Assembly (NCBI GenBank): GCA_022749755.1
Contig: CM040442.1
Coordinates: 7,724,457 to 7,788,456 of the forward strand
Direction of reading: 5' to 3'
DNA: 64,000 nucleotides
DNA from: Azadirachta indica
Taxonomy: Eukaryota > Streptophyta > Magnoliopsida > Sapindales > Meliaceae
The first letter of the stretch is position 1; each line of letters starts with the position of its first letter. Made by a program: the position numbers and the translations under genes. Shown piece after piece: positions 1 to 12,198 of this stretch. The notes beneath the pieces are model-generated. The model worked only from the letters and a program-made list of their open reading frames with translations, was not told where the DNA came from and did not search any database.

Positions 1-56
1 AACATATAAACTGTCAACTATATCACTATCTATGTCCAATATTAGCAGTATCATAC

Positions 57-3000
57 AGATAGGTGCTTCACTTCCAAAGATCTTGTCTCCATCAACCAAG
101 AAGAAAATATATGTTCCCAGCCATACATCTTTAAAGTGCGGATATGTGTCAAAATTTCTCCTGTGCTCCTAATCCTGTCAAAGATTACAATATTAGAACA
201 TACATATTCAAACTAGAAAAATTGCTCCACATATAATTTCTTTTGTTAGCATTGCTGTTACTGATATTATTATTTAGAGCAGTCAATATCCTTTCATTGC
301 TGTAATTTGGTTTAAGTATTGCTGCTGAAGTTGCAATTAACAGCAAAAGCCAAGCTGTGAAAATGTCTATTTACAGAATACACAACTAGACTACCAACTC
401 TTTCAGCAAGGTGCCACTCTCTGGAGTCTTCTAATTGTCCTTAAAACAGCATTTATCAGCCTAAGTTTACTTGCACAAATCTGAGGGTAGAAGTAAAAGT
501 GCAACCACTGATAACCATTTTCTAGAAACCCAACTAAATATCTCGGCCCTTCTACATGGATGAAAAGGACAACACATGCACTCTCAAAAAAGGATAATAG
601 CTTTTCTTTTTATTTCATACCTAGTGATTCTTCAGAAGGAAGATAGAAATAACTATCTCAAATTCATACTCCAAACTTCACAAGGGCTGTGCAGAATGAA
701 GGACAATAACAAAAATATATCTGTACCTTTCATCCTTTTGCTTCATCATTTTCTCAGTAGCAGTTGCAATCAGCGTAGAAATCCATTTATTCACTGCAGA
801 TAAGAAGTATTCACTGAAACAAGTTCTTTTTTCCTCATTAACATAAAAAATTATTTTATGGAATTTAATCTAGCTGCCATTCTTTCTAAGCACTAGGATT
901 ACTAAAGATCACAACAAGAGTTTTATGTGTGTTCACAAACATAAAAATTACTCAGAACAAAAGCTTCTGTAGATAGCAGATAGACAACGTCATACCATCC
1001 TACAAATATAAAACAGGTTCTACTACCAAGCAGTCTAAGCCAGATTAATGGGAAAAAAAGGACTGAATGATATTCTTATTATTATAAGCAATGAGACCAT
1101 ATGTATAATTTTATCATTCATAAACCATTTGCCAGTAGCAATGGTCAAAGGCCCATGCACATGCTTTGATGATGCAAGGGTACCAAGTAAGGGAACTCAA
1201 AAAAGAACAATGCTTATTGCAAACTTCATTCAACATATCAACGACTAATGATGATACCTGGTATCAATAAAATGGTTATTGCAAGTCCTGAAACAAAAGC
1301 AAATTGGACTTGTGTATACAGAAGGTACAGAGCAACTCCAATTTGAAAAGGCAAGCTGAAAGTTCACAAAAACTAAATTAATAATAAAGGCTTGCAAACC
1401 AGAGATCATGCTGCTAATTCAACCAAATCAAAATTAAATTAAGCAGAAAAGTACTAGCATATATGGATGGACAATGAAGAATAGACTGTTTATGCCATAA
1501 AAGCAAAAAATAGAAATTAATAGTCTCATACTTCCGATTCATGAAAATTGAACTTTATAACAAACAATTAAAATGACATAAAATAAAACAAGGGCCTGCT
1601 ACTACAACACTTGACCCATGGGCCTACATCCAAGGGTAAACACATAAACTAGACAATCATAATAACATAAACTTCTTAGAATTTATTTGCTACAACAAGG
1701 GGATTTGAATACTGTTAGTTAACCACTTGAACTAAAAGCTCTAGCACTAGAAATGAAGCTCTAACAGAACCCAATCTACTACATATTCAGATGCCAGGTC
1801 AAAAGAGTACAGCACAGAACAAAATAATGCTTCATGAGAAGCAATGCTTGAGTGACCTTTTATTTGAATCTTCAATGAAGCCATTTCTCTCATTTTACTT
1901 ATCTTGAATATTTTCAGGCTTGTGTCTCAACTATTTTACAAGAAGATTTCCAACACAAAAAGCCTGTTTTTATCTTATATCCATTTTACTACATGTAGTG
2001 GACATATACTGCATTTTACAAGCACACTTTGCATGTAACAAGGCATTGAAATTCCAGCAGATTTTCATTGCTACAACAGTGTTCCTTAGTGATTGATTGA
2101 CATTGAATGAAATACACATAATCATAATCTCAAATAATCGATTAATAATTCACGTATAAAATCAACTTTCACAATATGGGGCAACTGAGGGTTTTCAAAA
2201 ATTTGAAAATGAACAAGGAAGATAAATCAGAACAAAATAAAAACCATAGTCATGCATACCATCAACTAAACAGCAAAATGTAGAGTACTTTCTGCACATG
2301 TACCACAAGATAACATTATTACCTCCACATATCGTGGAAACTGTTGCACAAATTTACAGTTCGATCAGCATCTACAGACATGAATGTCTGAATCTCACCA
2401 TCAGAAAATTTTGATCGCTCTGCTAAGCTAACATATAGACACTGAGATCAAAGTGTGAATGACAGTAAAACAGGTCATAAAGCAGGGGAAAATATAATAT
2501 ATGTATCTGGAAAGCCTCAGTCAAAAGGAAGAAGAAAATATGTTACAATTATCTGGCTGACATATTCAATAGCCATGAGATTTACAAGCCTGTATTTCAG
2601 AAAAATTAGCTAGCAATGCTGTTTGGTGAATAAACACCAAAATCTAGAATTAAACTTTAGTAGTTTCGACTAAATCTACATACCTTGTATGAAAAACCTT
2701 TTTCAGTTTCTGCTGTAAATGGTAAAGGCAACGTGGTTGAATTTCATAATAGAATCTCAATGCCTATTATATATCTTCAGCAGTAAATCCAATCATCCTC
2801 CTCATTGTAATTCTGTATTTACTCTATTCTAAAATATTTTTAATTGCATACATTCTTTTTGATCATACCAAACCTTACATCAACCATATTAATCATCCAT
2901 TTCAGTTGATAGGTATTCTATGAACAAATAAATAGTTCATTAGAACTTCTCTACTTTATTTATCCTACTCTGTTCTGATCATAATATCCTCCCCATCTAT

Positions 3001-6000
3001 ATCAATTGAGAATCAGATTTCTAATAATAACTATTGTTGTTATGATAAACTAATAATTTAAAATTCATCTGATGTTTTGAATAACTATTTATAACAAAAT
3101 TCACCTTAACATAGCAAGAAATACTAGCATTTATTCATTTTGCGTTGCTTTCAAACTTAAAAATTGTAAAGATAATATTAGAATTGATTAAAGGATATCC
3201 CAAGGCATTAACCAAAATTGTTAAGGACAAAATCAATCATAGTGCTTTGAGTTGTAACAGTTACTCTCATGAAAATATGAAACGGGGAAATCTATTTTTC
3301 TCCCTCATTAGGTAAGTCAGGATTTCACTTTCTACAGGAATTGGATATTTGAATTACGTTTCCTGAGATTCTCTCAAATGAACAGCCAATAATGCTATGG
3401 CTGTAAAGTTATACTTCATATTTGAAAACCTAAACAGAAGCAAGTAAAACTATACCTTCTGATAGATAATTATCATTATACTTGACCGTAGCTTTAACTT
3501 CAGCTTTGAGAGATGATAAGTATATTGCGTATCAAAAAAGGATCTGCAACATTGTGAAAGCATTTAGCAACTCTATGCTGTGATGCTTGATCAATGGCAT
3601 TAATATGTAATTCAGTAACACAAACTGCAAATTAAGCATTGGTATAAGAAAGAGAGAGATGAAGAAGACAGTGAAGGGTAAAAGCCGATGGTTTTACTTT
3701 GCAGATACCATATATGGCCATATAAAAGCCATATGTGTATGATCTGTAACAGATATTTAGCCTTTAATAACAGAATCCAAATTAGACACATGACCTGGAA
3801 AAAGACCTTTAAGGCAAGATCATAGGTATTAACCACTTGGGTGCACAATTATTATAAGAAGGATAAAAACAGCAAAAGAAATTATTTTATGGAGAACAAA
3901 ACATCTCATCAATTTGTTACTAATAAGGCAGTCAGGGATTAATAACATTATATGGATGATCCAATTATTCAACTTCAAGTATGATAGAATAGTCTGCCAG
4001 AGCAACAGATTCACTAGAGCCTTTAACATATTCTGTGAATTCCAGTAAGGCTTAATGAGCAAAAGAAGCAAGGTTCAAGACATTGTCTCCCTAGGATACC
4101 CATATTCTTTTACTTATGACTGACTTAACAGTGCTTATTTAACCCAGTAATATGATAAAAATTGTTTCCCCTAAACTCACTTCTAACACTTGTTGATCCT
4201 AGGAACCACTATAATAAAATCTGATTGAGGGAAACAATAACTAGAAATATAGAGCAACCATAGAAATGACTAAACAAAAATAGATATAGAACCATCATTA
4301 CTTCTAAGTATAATATTTACTTTAAGACAGATGTGAGGCCCAAAGATACTGCAAGAACATAGCCATCCAAATTCCCAGAACCTGACAGAAGAAACAACAT
4401 TGATCAACACACATTTGTTTCCTATTAAAACTTGCTGATAACTAGTTTAACGAGCAATATATAACACAATAATGGGCCAGGCATTTATGTATATTGTTAA
4501 ATGCTCAACTACCAGACAAAACATGCAATGAAAAAATGCCAACAAATGATCCTATACAATTTGTTGGTTACCAAAATCCTTGGGCAATTCAACAAAATTA
4601 TAAACTAGATCGAACAAATCTAACATGAAGAGAAAAAAAAAAAAAACTATTAACACTGATTAAGAAGAAAAAAAAAAAAGCAGTAGACGAATGAGTTAAT
4701 GTGAATCATTAACCCTTGAATTCCTGGAAAATTATAAAATAGTTATCAAGTTAATATTTATATCACAGATAAGAAGTCAAAGATCAGAAACTCGGAAGTC
4801 ATTATGTGACAATCCTAAACAGCCGCTCTCAGCAACAGAGTTCAGCTACATCTACTAAAGTGGAGCAAAGACGGATATGAAGAAGGCCAGTTACTGTTTA
4901 TCTGAACATCAACCAACATGAAAATAGCCAAATCACCTCAAGAGTGAAGTTACTCTTCCAGGGATCAGGAATTGAGGTGATCCATGTTCCAGTTTAATTA
5001 TCATCTTGAAAACAATATACAAAGTGTACAGTATACTTTAGCTCTTCCCATACCCTAAATTTGTTACCAATTCTCATAGAAGGAAAAAATAACTAATTGT
5101 AGCGCAATGATAGAAGCAAATAAATTGTTAATTTTATTTAATATTTTATGTCAACATGAATAATTACAACAATTACAACAAAATTCAAATGCCTATCTCC
5201 TGTTGTTGCTTTATTCTCTCTTTGTACAAGGGGAGAAGATCTGGAGTTAAAGCAACCTTGTTGGACTGGAAATCTTAAAGAAAGGATAAGAATTGATTTT
5301 ATAGAAGGCACAACTTGATCCTGCTGAAATCACCCCTCAAACAGAAGTTAAATGCAAGAAAATCTTGCAAGCAACCATGGCTTGGTGACCAATTTTATGT
5401 TTTAGCTAGGGTGCAGTTTCTCTCAGTAACTTGGAATATATGACAAAGTAAGAGCTCAACCCAAATCATAAAATTCATTTCAAGATTTTAAAACTGAAAT
5501 CTATGCACCGAACAAATGCTGCAAACCTTGTTGAAGAAACTTAATGAGCTTATTGAGAAGCAACGGTACAGCGAAACCAATACAATCGTTGAACACCTGA
5601 AAAATTATTTTCAGTAGTCAAAAACAAGGTGTAAGATTTATTCTTGATTTTATCAGAATTCTAGGCAGACAACAGGTATGCATGCCCAAGTCCCCACTAA
5701 CTTATGTATCATAAATTTTTCCTGAGATCCTCCACTAAATTGCAAAATGAATGCATGTAAATACGGATGGAAAAATACACACACACAAAAGAATGGTAAT
5801 AACATCAACAAGTCAATAAAATGAAAAAAGATCAGGCAGAGTAATAAATCAGAATTATGAAGCAATCCATTTATTTCTAAAAGTTAATGCATAGATATGT
5901 AATCCATACTTTTAGCATCAATATGTATAGGTTAAAAAGTTCTGAAACATGTAAATACCTTCAACAAACCCAGACAAATATACGGGTATCCATATGCACA

Positions 6001-9000
6001 ACAGATTGCCCAGAACAATGAAGGATTAGTGTGATTGCTACTTTGCTGGGCTTGCCAGCAGCTTAACAATTTATAATGACAGGCAGAAGGATCCATGTCA
6101 GCAGGAAGCCAAAGCAAATCTTCGAAGTCCAGTTGCTTTATAACTCCACGATTCATCACAGAATCAATAGATTTGAATATCATAAGATGCCAGTAGCCCT
6201 GGTTGTTTCCCTTCAACAATTAAGGCACATGCAGACAATTGCTACTAACTCAGTGATTTCTAAAAAATAATAAGACAAATAAGCAGCTTGAAAGAAAGCA
6301 TCTCATTATCAATTATGGCCCCGAAGCAAAAGTCAAAACATACTTTTACAGCAATCATGTTATTAGCATTAAACTTCTAATAAAGGAAAACACCATGGAC
6401 TTAGAAAAGAAAGTTATATTTTCAGAATATGGTGCAGAACACAGTAACTGAATACAGAACAGAAGAATTTAGTATTAAGATGTCAGTCACTGAGTTAATT
6501 GTCAAATTGATAGACCAATGATATTTTAATGTAGTGATCAAAGGACCACTGTTGTGAGCAGGGTACTGAATTAGCTCTATTTCGTCCCAGTTGTATTCAG
6601 ATTGTCACTTCTAGAAGATTGGAGCAGTCAAGTAAGAGTAATCCTAATCACTCTCCGGCAAGAGCTGTAGTGGAGAATAAATTATTTCAATTATGGAAGA
6701 TCTAGCTCATATCTACCAAAATGCAAAGCAAAAGTTGGAGACAGAAGAATGAGAAAAAAAGAGAAAATACAACTCAAACATTTACAAAGTATATTGATTT
6801 TAGAAATCATAAGAAAATCCAGTGGAATTATGCATGGAAGAATAAGAAATCTGTAAGACATTTTCATATATGACCATATGGGATACTTTGAAAATTATCT
6901 AAATTTCTTTTCCTATGAGGTTATTGAATAATTCCAACTAAAATTCTCAAGTGTCCATCCATTTGAAATGCTTCCTCAAGTTATTCCCAAATTTCCAAGA
7001 CACATTTTGTCAGCATCTTTTCATGGCAAGTGGACATCCTAAAACTAAGCTCTAAGAAACAAAAATCTAGCTGCAAAGTTTGAAAAGTGAAAAGTAATCA
7101 AAATGACTTTCAAAATGACAGTTTGTAGGGATCTCTATGTTTTTTTTATCATGTCATATGGGAGACAAAAATTATAGAAGGTGGAAAACCCCCTTCAATC
7201 CCTGCTGTTGTCTCCCCTTTACCTCACAGTATTAACATAAACGTAATATGATGATGATGATGACGATGATGATGATGAGGAGAAGGAGGAGGAGAATGAT
7301 TCAGAACAATAACAACAAGAAGAGTAGTAATAATATCAACATTAAGAAATTCCTCATTAGCAGTGTCCAATCACAAATAACTCACTACCATCAAAGAGAA
7401 AATTCACAAGATATGCCAAAACAATGTGGCCGAAAATTATTAAAAAGTGAACAAGAAAGATAGATGAAAATTACTTACAGAATTCCTATTGCAACCTTCC
7501 TCAATATCCTCATCGACAGAAAGAAGTGGTTCTTCTATTGAGCTAGAATTTGCATTTGAATACATTACATTTAATGAATTCACAGAATCATGCAACTATA
7601 GAGAAACTAGCTTTATAATCAAACTAATAAATATGCATGCTTTATTATACATGAAACTAGTACATATCTTCTATCCTTGAATTCAAGAAAGGAAGCACAG
7701 AGATGTGTGCCAAAGTTGTTAAAGAGTGAAGATCAATGGAAATGTTTGCAAGGGAGTTTTGAACTAAGAAACTAAAATAATAGAACAAGATGCAAGCCGC
7801 TGGATAACAATAACAATGCTTAAAAGAAATCACTCCGTGGGGTGCACAGTTGAGCTAGTTTTTTTGAGAAAAAAGCCAAAAGAAAAAAAAAGAATTCACA
7901 ACCTTCTGTTCTGTTTCAACGCTGTTCTAGAATGTAATTTGGATAGGTCATATCCAGACATGGATAGGTCATATCCAGACATGGATAGGTCATATCCAGA
8001 CATTGATAGGATCGAACCGCAACAAAATAAAATTCCACTTGCACATTTAGTAATGCTCTTTACAAGTATTTTGAACATTTATAGGGGTACTCTCATAGTC
8101 AATTCCACGAATGCAATATGACCATGGTATTTTAGTTGCTGTAAAAAAGTAGTACCACCTAATTGAACAGAATGATACTTTTGATATGACTAAAATTCAA
8201 CATAAGATAAGTAGCAAATGGTTCACAAGATGATACCTGCTCTTGAAAGACTCCCGCTTTATCCCAATAACATTAATGGAAAAACCAAACATGATATCCA
8301 GCAAGACAATAGAGCTCTCTTTCATGCATTTCATAACCTGCTCCAATAAACTTATGATGAACTATGATTTTATATAGTAGGTAAATTAAAATACAACAGA
8401 ACAATGATCTGTAGCATCTACAGGGAACACCTGACCCATTAATAATCTGCATAAAGTTTTCCTAAAAGTTGACATGATACAGGGAACCAAAGAAAATAAC
8501 ATCACATAGAAATTTAGAGGCCATATTGACTTTTATTTATCATCTTATCTATGATGGTTCATAAGCCTTAGTATCACAACATGAAACTGGTTGGTTAATG
8601 GTCCAAATAGTTCACTGCAGTACCAACATCTAGGAGAGGTGTCAATAAGAGCTTTTGAATCTTGAGACAGAAACAACATAATCAATTTTCTTTTTTCAAA
8701 ATATCAATTTCTGATGACTAAGGGTGATTAATAAAAATAGGAAGCAATAAGGGCTTCAATGTCTGCGCTATATGGACAAAGAAGGAAATAGAGCACTACA
8801 AATGAATTGATGCATAAACATTTGGCATAAATAGTCATGTACTACCTATAATCAAATAGAATTTAAACACTAAAATCACACAGAAACTGTGCAATATAGC
8901 ATGAGGAAACTTTGTAATGTAAAGCAAACAGAATTACCTCGAATGAAGAAAAAGTCACTTCCAGATGGAGGATTCCCATTATTAGCTTTACAATCCACCA

Positions 9001-10605
9001 GAAACATAGGATTTGGTGACAAAATATGCAGTGAAAACAGGAACACCTTGATAGAAGTATGATAATAATCTACATATTTGTAAAAACAAAGAGACAAAGT
9101 GCAAATATTAAACTATCATAGGAAAGTTCACAACAATTATAGCCAACAGCTTAAAATTAGAAAGCTTACCCACACTGCAAATTGTGAACACCTGGAAAGC
9201 CACTCATGATATGAAACAAATTCTCCATGAAGTTTTTCCGTCAGAAGCAAAATTACATACACAGATGACAAACATGCTCCAAGGAGAGGTAGAAAATACA
9301 TGAAAACCTTTTCCGCCAAGCTTATCTGCACGGTTTATGTAAAATCATTACCATAAGTGACAATTTCTTCAAAAGAAAAGAAATTGGAAGCAGTTTCATG
9401 TTTAGTTACTCCATATATTTACTAAATTAAACAACAAGTATGATGCTGGCAAATAGACCATTTTATATTATGAACAACTTACCCTCTGGTTTTGTCTGGC
9501 ACTCCGTTGAGTAATTCCAAGTATAAAAATGATAAAAATAGTTATTACATTTGCTCCAAAACCTAAAATTGTAAGCATTGTCAAGGGAAAGCAATTTACA
9601 AAGATGATTATTCTTTTAGTGCACAGTAGCAATTTAGAACTGAACCCTCAATAAAGAAAAAGGATATATGTCGTCAAAACACTTTGAGAATGTATGTCCA
9701 TCCCATACCTGGCAACCCAGAAAGAAAAAATCACCATATCAATCCCATATAATCACATTACCAAAACTAATAATATTAATTATGTAACATGTAGCTTATG
9801 GGATGGGGTGGATCTAGAATCTGGGAAATCTAAAGAAAAAAAATGCAACATTATACTTAATAACTTGTTAATTTTTTTTTTTATTTTCAGCTTTTTTTCT
9901 TTAAACCATATATGAGTAAATCCTTTTAAAAAATTAGCTTAAATCTCAATTTATATTTTGAAGTTCTACACTTAATTCCAGGCAGTTCGAAGGAAACAAA
10001 CAGAGCCAAGCACAATATGCAGAGAATCAGAGTTTCAATAATTATTCTTCATTAAAAGCAACAAAGGAAACAGGAGAAACAGAAAGAGAGTTCTTCTAAG
10101 AAAACCTGAGAGAAATGTAGAAGAAGGAAAAAACTGTAACCATGATTAGCAGTTGAAATATGGGTCAGTTGAGTGAAATCATCCCTGTTTTCTTTCACTT
10201 CTATGTCTAAGAACAAGAAAATTCGGTCCTTCAAACTTTCTTTCATTTTTCAGGAACCAAAGAGAGCTTTATCAGAAACCAAAACTCTAGTGTCTCTACT
10301 TTCAAACAAGCTTAACACAATCATTACTGGATAATACATATAAATATTTTCCAAATTCATAACTTTTGTCAAGTTTTTTAATCCCAAAGCTAAAACCTTC
10401 GTGTGAATACTGAAAACAGAAGAAAACACAAACAAATGAGAAGGAAATTTTTAAAATTAAAATAAAAAAAAAACACATACAGAATGGAACAAATTCATTC
10501 TTAGAGGCATTAAGCAAGTAAAATGGATAACTGGGTATGAAAAGAAAGAATTAAAAAGGAGAAGAAATAACTTACAAAGGGAGAATTAGGGCAAATGAAA
10601 TCCAT
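57..10605 (-). CDS. ABCC13: ABC transporter C family, ABCC13/MRP11-like (5' part, continues past left edge)
   Basis: Multidrug-resistance-type ABC transporter; family members pump conjugated or organic anions across membranes. Exons in transcript order: 10605-10576, 9708-9668, 9570-9483, 9325-9170, 9069-8938, 8337-8237, 7542-7479, 6198-5959, 5596-5527, 4381-4321, 3543-3456, 2441-2323, 1355-1258, 793-727, 174-57. They sum to 1473 nt (491 codons) and stay in one frame at every junction. The protein starts MDFICPNSPF, has hydrophobic N-terminal segments (GFGANVITIFIIFILGITQR, FLPLLGACLSSVYVILLL), then the linker EEPLLSVDEDIEEG and the start of the first ABC membrane domain (VVKQLDFEDLL-like VIKQLDFEDLLWLPADMD, FMSVDADRTVNLCNSFHDMW, EILTHIRTLKMYGWE). 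No nucleotide-binding domain is reached, so about one third of a roughly 1400-residue protein is present. ABCC13 rather than another ABCC is by recalled similarity to Arabidopsis MRP11. Intron 2 is AT-AC type. The exon model is inference; the domain call is firm. Confidence 0.85.
7248..7293 (+). repeat. ATG/GAG trinucleotide microsatellite
   Basis: Runs of ATG and then AGG/GAG triplets inside intron 7 of the ABCC13-like gene. The methionine- and arginine-rich open frame across it is an artefact of the repeat. Confidence 0.8.
7941..8010 (+). repeat. 21-bp minisatellite, three copies plus a partial
   Basis: Three identical copies of a 21-bp unit start at 7941, 7962 and 7983 (unit begins GGATAGGTCATATCC), followed by a partial copy to 8010. 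It lies in the intron between exons 6 and 7 of the ABCC13-like gene. Each unit contains the short inverted pair GGATA/TATCC. The open frames on both strands here (DRSYPDM repeats) come from the 21-nt period. Confidence 0.9.
9571..9667 (-). other. Putative U12-type (AT-AC) intron of the ABCC13-like gene
   Basis: On the minus strand this 97-nt intron begins ATATCCTTTTT, matching the minor-spliceosome 5' site RTATCCTTT. It ends GCTTAC, with CCCTTGAC, a close match to the U12 branch motif TCCTTRAC, about 10 nt before the AC end. Joining exon 2 (ends GACGACAT) to exon 3 (begins AATTTTAGG) gives the protein string FDDIILGFGANV in one frame. No GT donor is available near the end of exon 2 that keeps the frame. 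Confidence 0.85.
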
Positions 10606-11990
10606 TTTTGTCGGTTGAGTGCAGAGAGCAACTGAAATGAAAGATACAGAGAAAGCGGTTGTGAAGAAGAATTTGTCACTGCCAAAGCGGAATTTCATGC
10701 AGTACAGTCACCGTTTTTATGGCCACATGACGAGGTACACAATTATTGGTGCTTCCTTGTTGATATGATTCCACGTGGCAAAATTTTACACGTCTAGGGC
10801 CTATTTTGTGGGATATATTTTTTTTAATAAAATCACATGTATTGTTAAATATGGCATTATGCACTATGGACTATCGCAATAAGAGAATGTTTGGTATATT
10901 TGTGCTTTCATTTGACTTTCAAAGTATAATTGTACTTTGTGATCACTAATTTTTAGGAAAATTAATAACTTCATATTTGTATTTAAACTTATAACGAAAG
11001 GTGTATACAAATAGTATGGTTTTAATGAATACTAATGTAAAATTTTGTTTTACATGTACATATATTTGACTAATTGAAGGGTACAATTGTCTTTTTAATT
11101 TAATTACTGATTTAAAAAAATGTTTTGGGTCAAACAATCAACACTAGTATTTTGAATATTAAAAATGAAAAGTGTGTTGGCTCTCTTCTGGTAACTATAT
11201 TGAATTTGAACCAAAACAAATAAATGGATATAATAAATGACAGCCTTTTCTTCTTCTCTTCCACTTTCTCAAGTAAAGGAAACTCCAATTTTGAGATATT
11301 TTTAATTTTAATAAAGTTAAAAATACCAACTGAATTTTATTAGTGAAAGAGACAGAAAGAAAGAGAAAAAAAAAAAATTATGTAGCCATTCAGCTAAAGA
11401 ATTTAGGATGCGCTTTGTACCTTAAAATAAGAGTTAGCCCACATCTTGTTTTGGCATTCTCTTTTATTTTATAAAAGTGCTTTTAGTAGATCAGCCTTTT
11501 AAATGGAATCGCTTAAAAGTGGAATAGCTTGTGACTCACCACTACCGTCTCACAAATATCAACAACCCAAATTTGTCAAAAATGGTGGATTGCAGCTGCA
11601 CTGCAGGCTTATTCACCACCATTCTTATCATATTAATGGGGGATCACATTGCACTCCACATCACACTTCCACCAAAGTAGCAAAAGTTTTGTAATCAAGT
11701 TAAAATCATTATCCCATCCTATGCCACATTTATATCTTCTCTTATTATCACTATCACAATTTACTAATATTTCTTAAATAAGCATATAAATAACATAACA
11801 CTACACCTGTAATACACTCGTCCCACTTAAAATAACATTTTCTCTCATCGTATCGATCATCTAGCAATTTCGTTGTTCAACATCATAAGGGTAAATCTTT
11901 TCAGGTCATTTCAATTTCTTCTTCTTTCTATTTAACAACATAAGAACTATCAAACTTTAACAAAAGCTTCAACCAAATCATTGAGAGAAC
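10606..11990. other. Intergenic: ABCC13 promoter/5' leader and RPT1 downstream flank
   Basis: About 1.4 kb between the ABCC13 start codon and the expected RPT1 3' end. It is AT-rich with poly-A/T runs and no coding signal that I can support. The leader and promoter of the ABCC13-like gene must lie just above 10605. Short open frames here show no family resemblance. Confidence 0.6.
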
Positions 11991-12198
11991 GAAATTAAAT
12001 ACATCAAATAAACAAAGTGACTTGTATCACACAAAATGGAGCACAAGAGGGCAGGCAGATATAAAACCAAGCCCGACAGTTTAAACAACTAACTAAAATG
12101 AAATCAATGAGAAAGCTCCTTGAAAGAAACCAGATGGTCTTGTAGTGTCTACCTCCAAGCATGTATCCTTGGGAAGCAAAAACAAATTTCATCCTCAA

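Noticed and set aside
7248..7463. Open frame beginning with a run of methionines and arginines
   Set aside because: It is a translated ATG/AGG microsatellite inside an intron of the ABCC13-like gene.
7816..8121. Open frames with DRSYPDM repeats on both strands
   Set aside because: They come from a 21-bp tandem repeat in an intron; the period keeps frames open without coding.
11503..11694. 63-codon open frame between ABCC13 and RPT1
   Set aside because: No family resemblance; His/Ser-rich composition fits chance in this intergenic DNA.
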